Source of the DNA: Pseudobutyrivibrio sp. MD2005
GTDB taxonomy: Bacteria; Bacillota; Clostridia; Lachnospirales; Lachnospiraceae
Assembly: GCF_000621865.1 (NCBI RefSeq)
Contig: NZ_KK211358.1
Span: 1-64,000 of the forward strand
Reading direction: 5' to 3'
DNA: 64,000 nucleotides
The stretch's first letter is position 1. Each line of letters opens with the position of its first letter. Under the pieces are notes generated by a model, which was not told where the DNA came from, searched no databases, and was given only the letters and a program-made list of their open reading frames with translations. The translations under genes were made by a program, and so were the position numbers. Below are positions 61,275 through 64,000 of the stretch, in pieces.

Positions 61275-61300
61275 AAAAAAGCGCTTAGGCGCTTTTTTTA
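61275..61300 (+). terminator. Terminator of mecA
   Basis: Arms AAAAAAGCGC and GCGCTTTTTT around TTAG, followed by further T. Confidence 0.88.
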
Positions 61301-61357
61301 TTGCCTATTTATAGTAAAATAAAGTCATTAAGATAGATGTTTGGAGGACAGAATTGG

Positions 61358-63598
61358 ATGGGGAAAGTTTTTACATGGGAAGTAAATGACAGCACTGTGG
61401 AAATCAAATCTAATAATCAGAGGCTAATCGTTCAAGTCATTACAGATGAGATAATAAGATTTTTGATTCCAAAGTGGAAGGCGGATTATAAATCTGTAGC
61501 AATTGAAGGCGATGTGACAGTGCCTACTGATTTCGATGTTGATGAGACGGAAGAAGGAATTGAAATTAAAACAGGGCAGGTCACACTGAAAATAATGGAG
61601 AATTTCCAGTTTGCTTTCTTAGACCGATATGGGGATGAGATTCTATCCAGCTATCAGGGCAAGCGTGTGATTAAGGATAATTATTCAGACAAGGCCATTG
61701 GATTTTTGGAGTCGGAAGGTCATGATACTCATAATCTAAAAAAGCATGAGTATGCCATTCAAGTGCTATTCAATCTTAGAAACGAAGAGCGCTTTTATGG
61801 TATGGGCGACAAGACCGGATTCCTAAATAAGCGAGGCTATGCATACGAAAACTGGAACTCGGATATCCCTCAGATTCACCATGAAAATATGCCAGCCCTT
61901 TACAAATCCATTCCATTTTTTATTGGAAAGGGAGCAGGCTATGTTTATGGAATGTTTTTTGATAATACATTTCATAGTTATTTAGATTTCGGCAAGGAGA
62001 ATAATAATTATTTCTTCTATGGAGCTGATAATGGAAATCTGGATTTCTATTTCATGGGTGGCGAAAATATCGCAGATGTAGTTGAGCATTATACATATCT
62101 TACTGGAAGAGCACCGCTTCCTCAGCTTTGGACCCTAGGATATCATCAGTGTCGTTGGGGCTATGAGAGTGCAGAGGATATTAGAAATGTCGCTAAGGAA
62201 ATGAGAGGACATGGAATTCCTTGTGAATCTATTCAGTATGATATTGATTACATGGATGGATTTAGAGTATTCACTTGGGATGAAAAGGAATATGGCAAGC
62301 CAGGGGAATTAATAGCTGAGCTTGAAGAGGATGGATTTAAGGCTGTTTGCATTATTGATCCTGGAGTAAAGGTTGATGATGCTTATTCAATTTACAGTGA
62401 AGGAATCAAAAAGGATTACTTTGCCCATGACAAAGATGGCAATGTCTATACTAATGAAGTGTGGCCAGGAGAATCTGTTTATCCGGATTTCGGTAGAAAA
62501 GAAGTTAGAAAATGGTGGGCAGGTAATCATAAAGCTTTAACTGATATTGGTATGCAGGGAATATGGAACGACATGAACGAGCCAGCCAGTTTCAATGGCC
62601 CATTGCCACTTGATGTGAAGTTTTCTGTAAACGACAGGCTTACAAATCATGAGGAGGCTCATAATGTTTATGGTCATTTTATGAGTCAGGCTACATATGA
62701 GGGAATGAAAGAGCTTACTGGCAAGCGGCCACTGGTCATAACCAGAGCTTGCTATGCTGGCACGCAAAAGTATTCTGCAGTATGGACTGGAGACAATCAG
62801 AGTGTATGGTCACATTTGCAGATGTTGATTCCACAGCTATGTAATCTAGGAATGAGCGGATTTACAATAGCTGGCACTGATATTGGAGGCTTTGGCGGCG
62901 ATACTAATCCAGAGTTGCTTATCAGGTGGATAGAGGCTTCAACTTTCTGCACATTTTATAGAAATCATTGCGCAAAAGGCCAGATGAATCAGGAGCCATG
63001 GCAGTTTGGTGAAACAGTTCTAGATATCTATAGAAAGTATGTAAAGCTTCACTATAGATTTTTACCTTATATTTACGATTTGTTATTTGAAAGCCAGATA
63101 ACAGGACTTCCTGTAATGCGACCACTTGTGCTTCATTACGAGGATGATGAAAACACTTTTAATCTAAACAACGAGTTCTTAGTTGGAGAAAATATGCTTG
63201 TTGCTCCAGTCTTAGAGCAGGGCGCAACAAAAAGAATGGTTTATCTTCCTGTTGGCACCTGGGTCAACTATTGGACGGGCCAGCGTTTTTCTGGTGGGGT
63301 GCACATAATTGTTGATGCCCCAATTGATATGATGCCAATTTTCATAAAAGAAGGTTCAATCATTCCAATGTATGAGGAAGTTCAGTATGTTGGGGAAGAA
63401 CCATACGATACACTAAAGCTTCTTATAGCAGGTGAAAGCGCCTGGGGCACCCATTATCAGGACAACGGAGAAGATTTCGAATACTTAGAGGGAGAGTATA
63501 ACCTTTACAGCTTTACGTACGAGGATGGCAAGCTGGATTGTGATATGCTGCATGAGGGATATGAAAAATACACGGACATTCAGTGGGAGAAAATCTAA
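61358..63598 (+). CDS. GH31 alpha-glucosidase/alpha-xylosidase-like enzyme
   Basis: A 746-aa GH31 enzyme. The nucleophile is Asp of MQGIWNDMNEPASF and the acid/base is Asp of WTGDNQSVWSHL. The N-terminal beta-domain (NEERFYGMGDKTGFLNKRG), barrel (LGYHQCRWGYES) and C-terminal beta-domains are complete. No signal peptide, so it is cytoplasmic. The ATG at 61358 is chosen (GGAGG 10 nt upstream); an ATG at 61337 is possible. Alpha-glucosides are the likely substrates. Confidence 0.92.
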   Translation: MGKVFTWEVNDSTVEIKSNNQRLIVQVITDEIIRFLIPKWKADYKSVAIEGDVTVPTDFDVDETEEGIEIKTGQVTLKIMENFQFAFLDRYGDEILSSYQGKRVIKDNYSDKAIGFLESEGHDTHNLKKHEYAIQVLFNLRNEERFYGMGDKTGFLNKRGYAYENWNSDIPQIHHENMPALYKSIPFFIGKGAGYVYGMFFDNTFHSYLDFGKENNNYFFYGADNGNLDFYFMGGENIADVVEHYTYLTGRAPLPQLWTLGYHQCRWGYESAEDIRNVAKEMRGHGIPCESIQYDIDYMDGFRVFTWDEKEYGKPGELIAELEEDGFKAVCIIDPGVKVDDAYSIYSEGIKKDYFAHDKDGNVYTNEVWPGESVYPDFGRKEVRKWWAGNHKALTDIGMQGIWNDMNEPASFNGPLPLDVKFSVNDRLTNHEEAHNVYGHFMSQATYEGMKELTGKRPLVITRACYAGTQKYSAVWTGDNQSVWSHLQMLIPQLCNLGMSGFTIAGTDIGGFGGDTNPELLIRWIEASTFCTFYRNHCAKGQMNQEPWQFGETVLDIYRKYVKLHYRFLPYIYDLLFESQITGLPVMRPLVLHYEDDENTFNLNNEFLVGENMLVAPVLEQGATKRMVYLPVGTWVNYWTGQRFSGGVHIIVDAPIDMMPIFIKEGSIIPMYEEVQYVGEEPYDTLKLLIAGESAWGTHYQDNGEDFEYLEGEYNLYSFTYEDGKLDCDMLHEGYEKYTDIQWEKI

Positions 63599-64000
63599 GA
63601 TAAAATACAAAATTCTTGTTTTAGCAGAAGCGTTAGTGCTTCTGCTTTCTTCCTGTGGAAATAATGATAGAAATGCTCAGGTACAGGCATTTTCTGATAA
63701 ATATGCTGTGCCACAGGACAATCAGCTAATAGTTTACACATCTCATAAGAAAGAAGTATATCTTCCTATAATCAGAGAGTTTGAAAATCAGACAGGAATC
63801 TGGGTTGATATACATGCTGGCGGAACAGCTGAAATGATGCAGGCTGCTGAGGAGGCTGCGGAAAATGGTCAGTGTGACATTATGTTTGGTGGTGGAGTAG
63901 AATCATATGAAGCTAGTAAAGATTTATTTTTGCCATATGAGGCTGCTGATTTAGATAAACTGGATGCGGAATATATTGATGATGAGAACCTTTGGACACC
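63561..64000 (+). CDS. Solute-binding lipoprotein (3' end outside window)
   Basis: A partial ORF starting with the ATG at 63561, overlapping the GH31 end by 38 bp in another frame. It reads MKNTRTFSGRKSKIKYKIL, a hydrophobic segment, lipobox LLSSCG, and then NQLIVYTSHKKEVYLPIIREF, typical of the AfuA/phosphonate-like class of family 1 binding proteins. A GAGGG site is close before the start. The ligand cannot be told; iron(III) or an organic anion are usual for this class. Confidence 0.75.
   Translation, partial: MKNTRTFSGRKSKIKYKILVLAEALVLLLSSCGNNDRNAQVQAFSDKYAVPQDNQLIVYTSHKKEVYLPIIREFENQTGIWVDIHAGGTAEMMQAAEEAAENGQCDIMFGGGVESYEASKDLFLPYEAADLDKLDAEYIDDENLWT

Overview
The window looks like a chromosomal segment of an AT-rich, plant-polysaccharide-degrading member of the Lachnospiraceae, most like Butyrivibrio or Pseudobutyrivibrio. 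This is inferred from gene content: many GH families (GH35, GH3, GH43, GH5, GH31), AraC regulators beside glycosidases, a PPi-type phosphofructokinase, PyrK/PyrD type 1B, GGDEF/EAL proteins, and codon and base composition. No rRNA or tRNA was found, so the genus is not proven.

Layout. 1-350 is the 5' part of a group IIC intron (minus strand), inserted directly after the terminator of a GH35 gene. 400-8165 is a hemicellulose/oligosaccharide cluster: GH35, AraC regulator, GH3, GH43 and an MFS carrier. 8217-14764 holds a FIST-GGDEF sensor, two small proteins, a GGDEF(degenerate)-EAL protein and a lipase-fold membrane protein. 14890-17657 carries DUF3737, a MalY/PatB aminotransferase and a protein with a beta-clamp-like motif. 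17738-21134 is a zinc-type ABC operon with two small accessory proteins. 21294-24089 is a TrpXYZ-like ABC operon. 24173-37385 is mostly housekeeping: aspartokinase, PPi-PFK, an anchored GH5, M24 peptidase, polA, coaE, an FtsA-like protein and a YycJ-type MBL. 37455-39107 is the ACT/UPF0210 pair.

39390-46249 is an arabino-oligosaccharide locus: GH43, a CUT1 ABC transporter without its own ATPase, AraC and an SGNH esterase. 46402-51674 encodes arabinose catabolism: araA, a transaldolase, an FGGY kinase and araD. 51800-55705 holds an aldose epimerase-like protein and a copper operon (csoR-copA) with two visible CsoR operators. 56250-60441 is pyrimidine synthesis (pyrC, pyrF, pyrK, pyrD). 60553 onward has mecA, a GH31 and a truncated solute-binding lipoprotein.

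The least explained material is non-coding. (i) A hairpin repeat family ('R') occurs five times between 39139 and 57797. (ii) A GC-rich repeat ('S') occurs twice, each copy beside an R copy and on either side of the FGGY kinase gene. (iii) Two 119-bp inverted copies of a triple-hairpin element, about 94% identical, flank pyrC. (iv) A terminator-shaped hairpin lies inside the start of pyrC. (v) A 125-nt leader with four nested perfect helices precedes the transaldolase gene. (vi) A short-hairpin cluster lies between copA and pyrC. These are read by eye; none has been checked against Rfam or other genomes.
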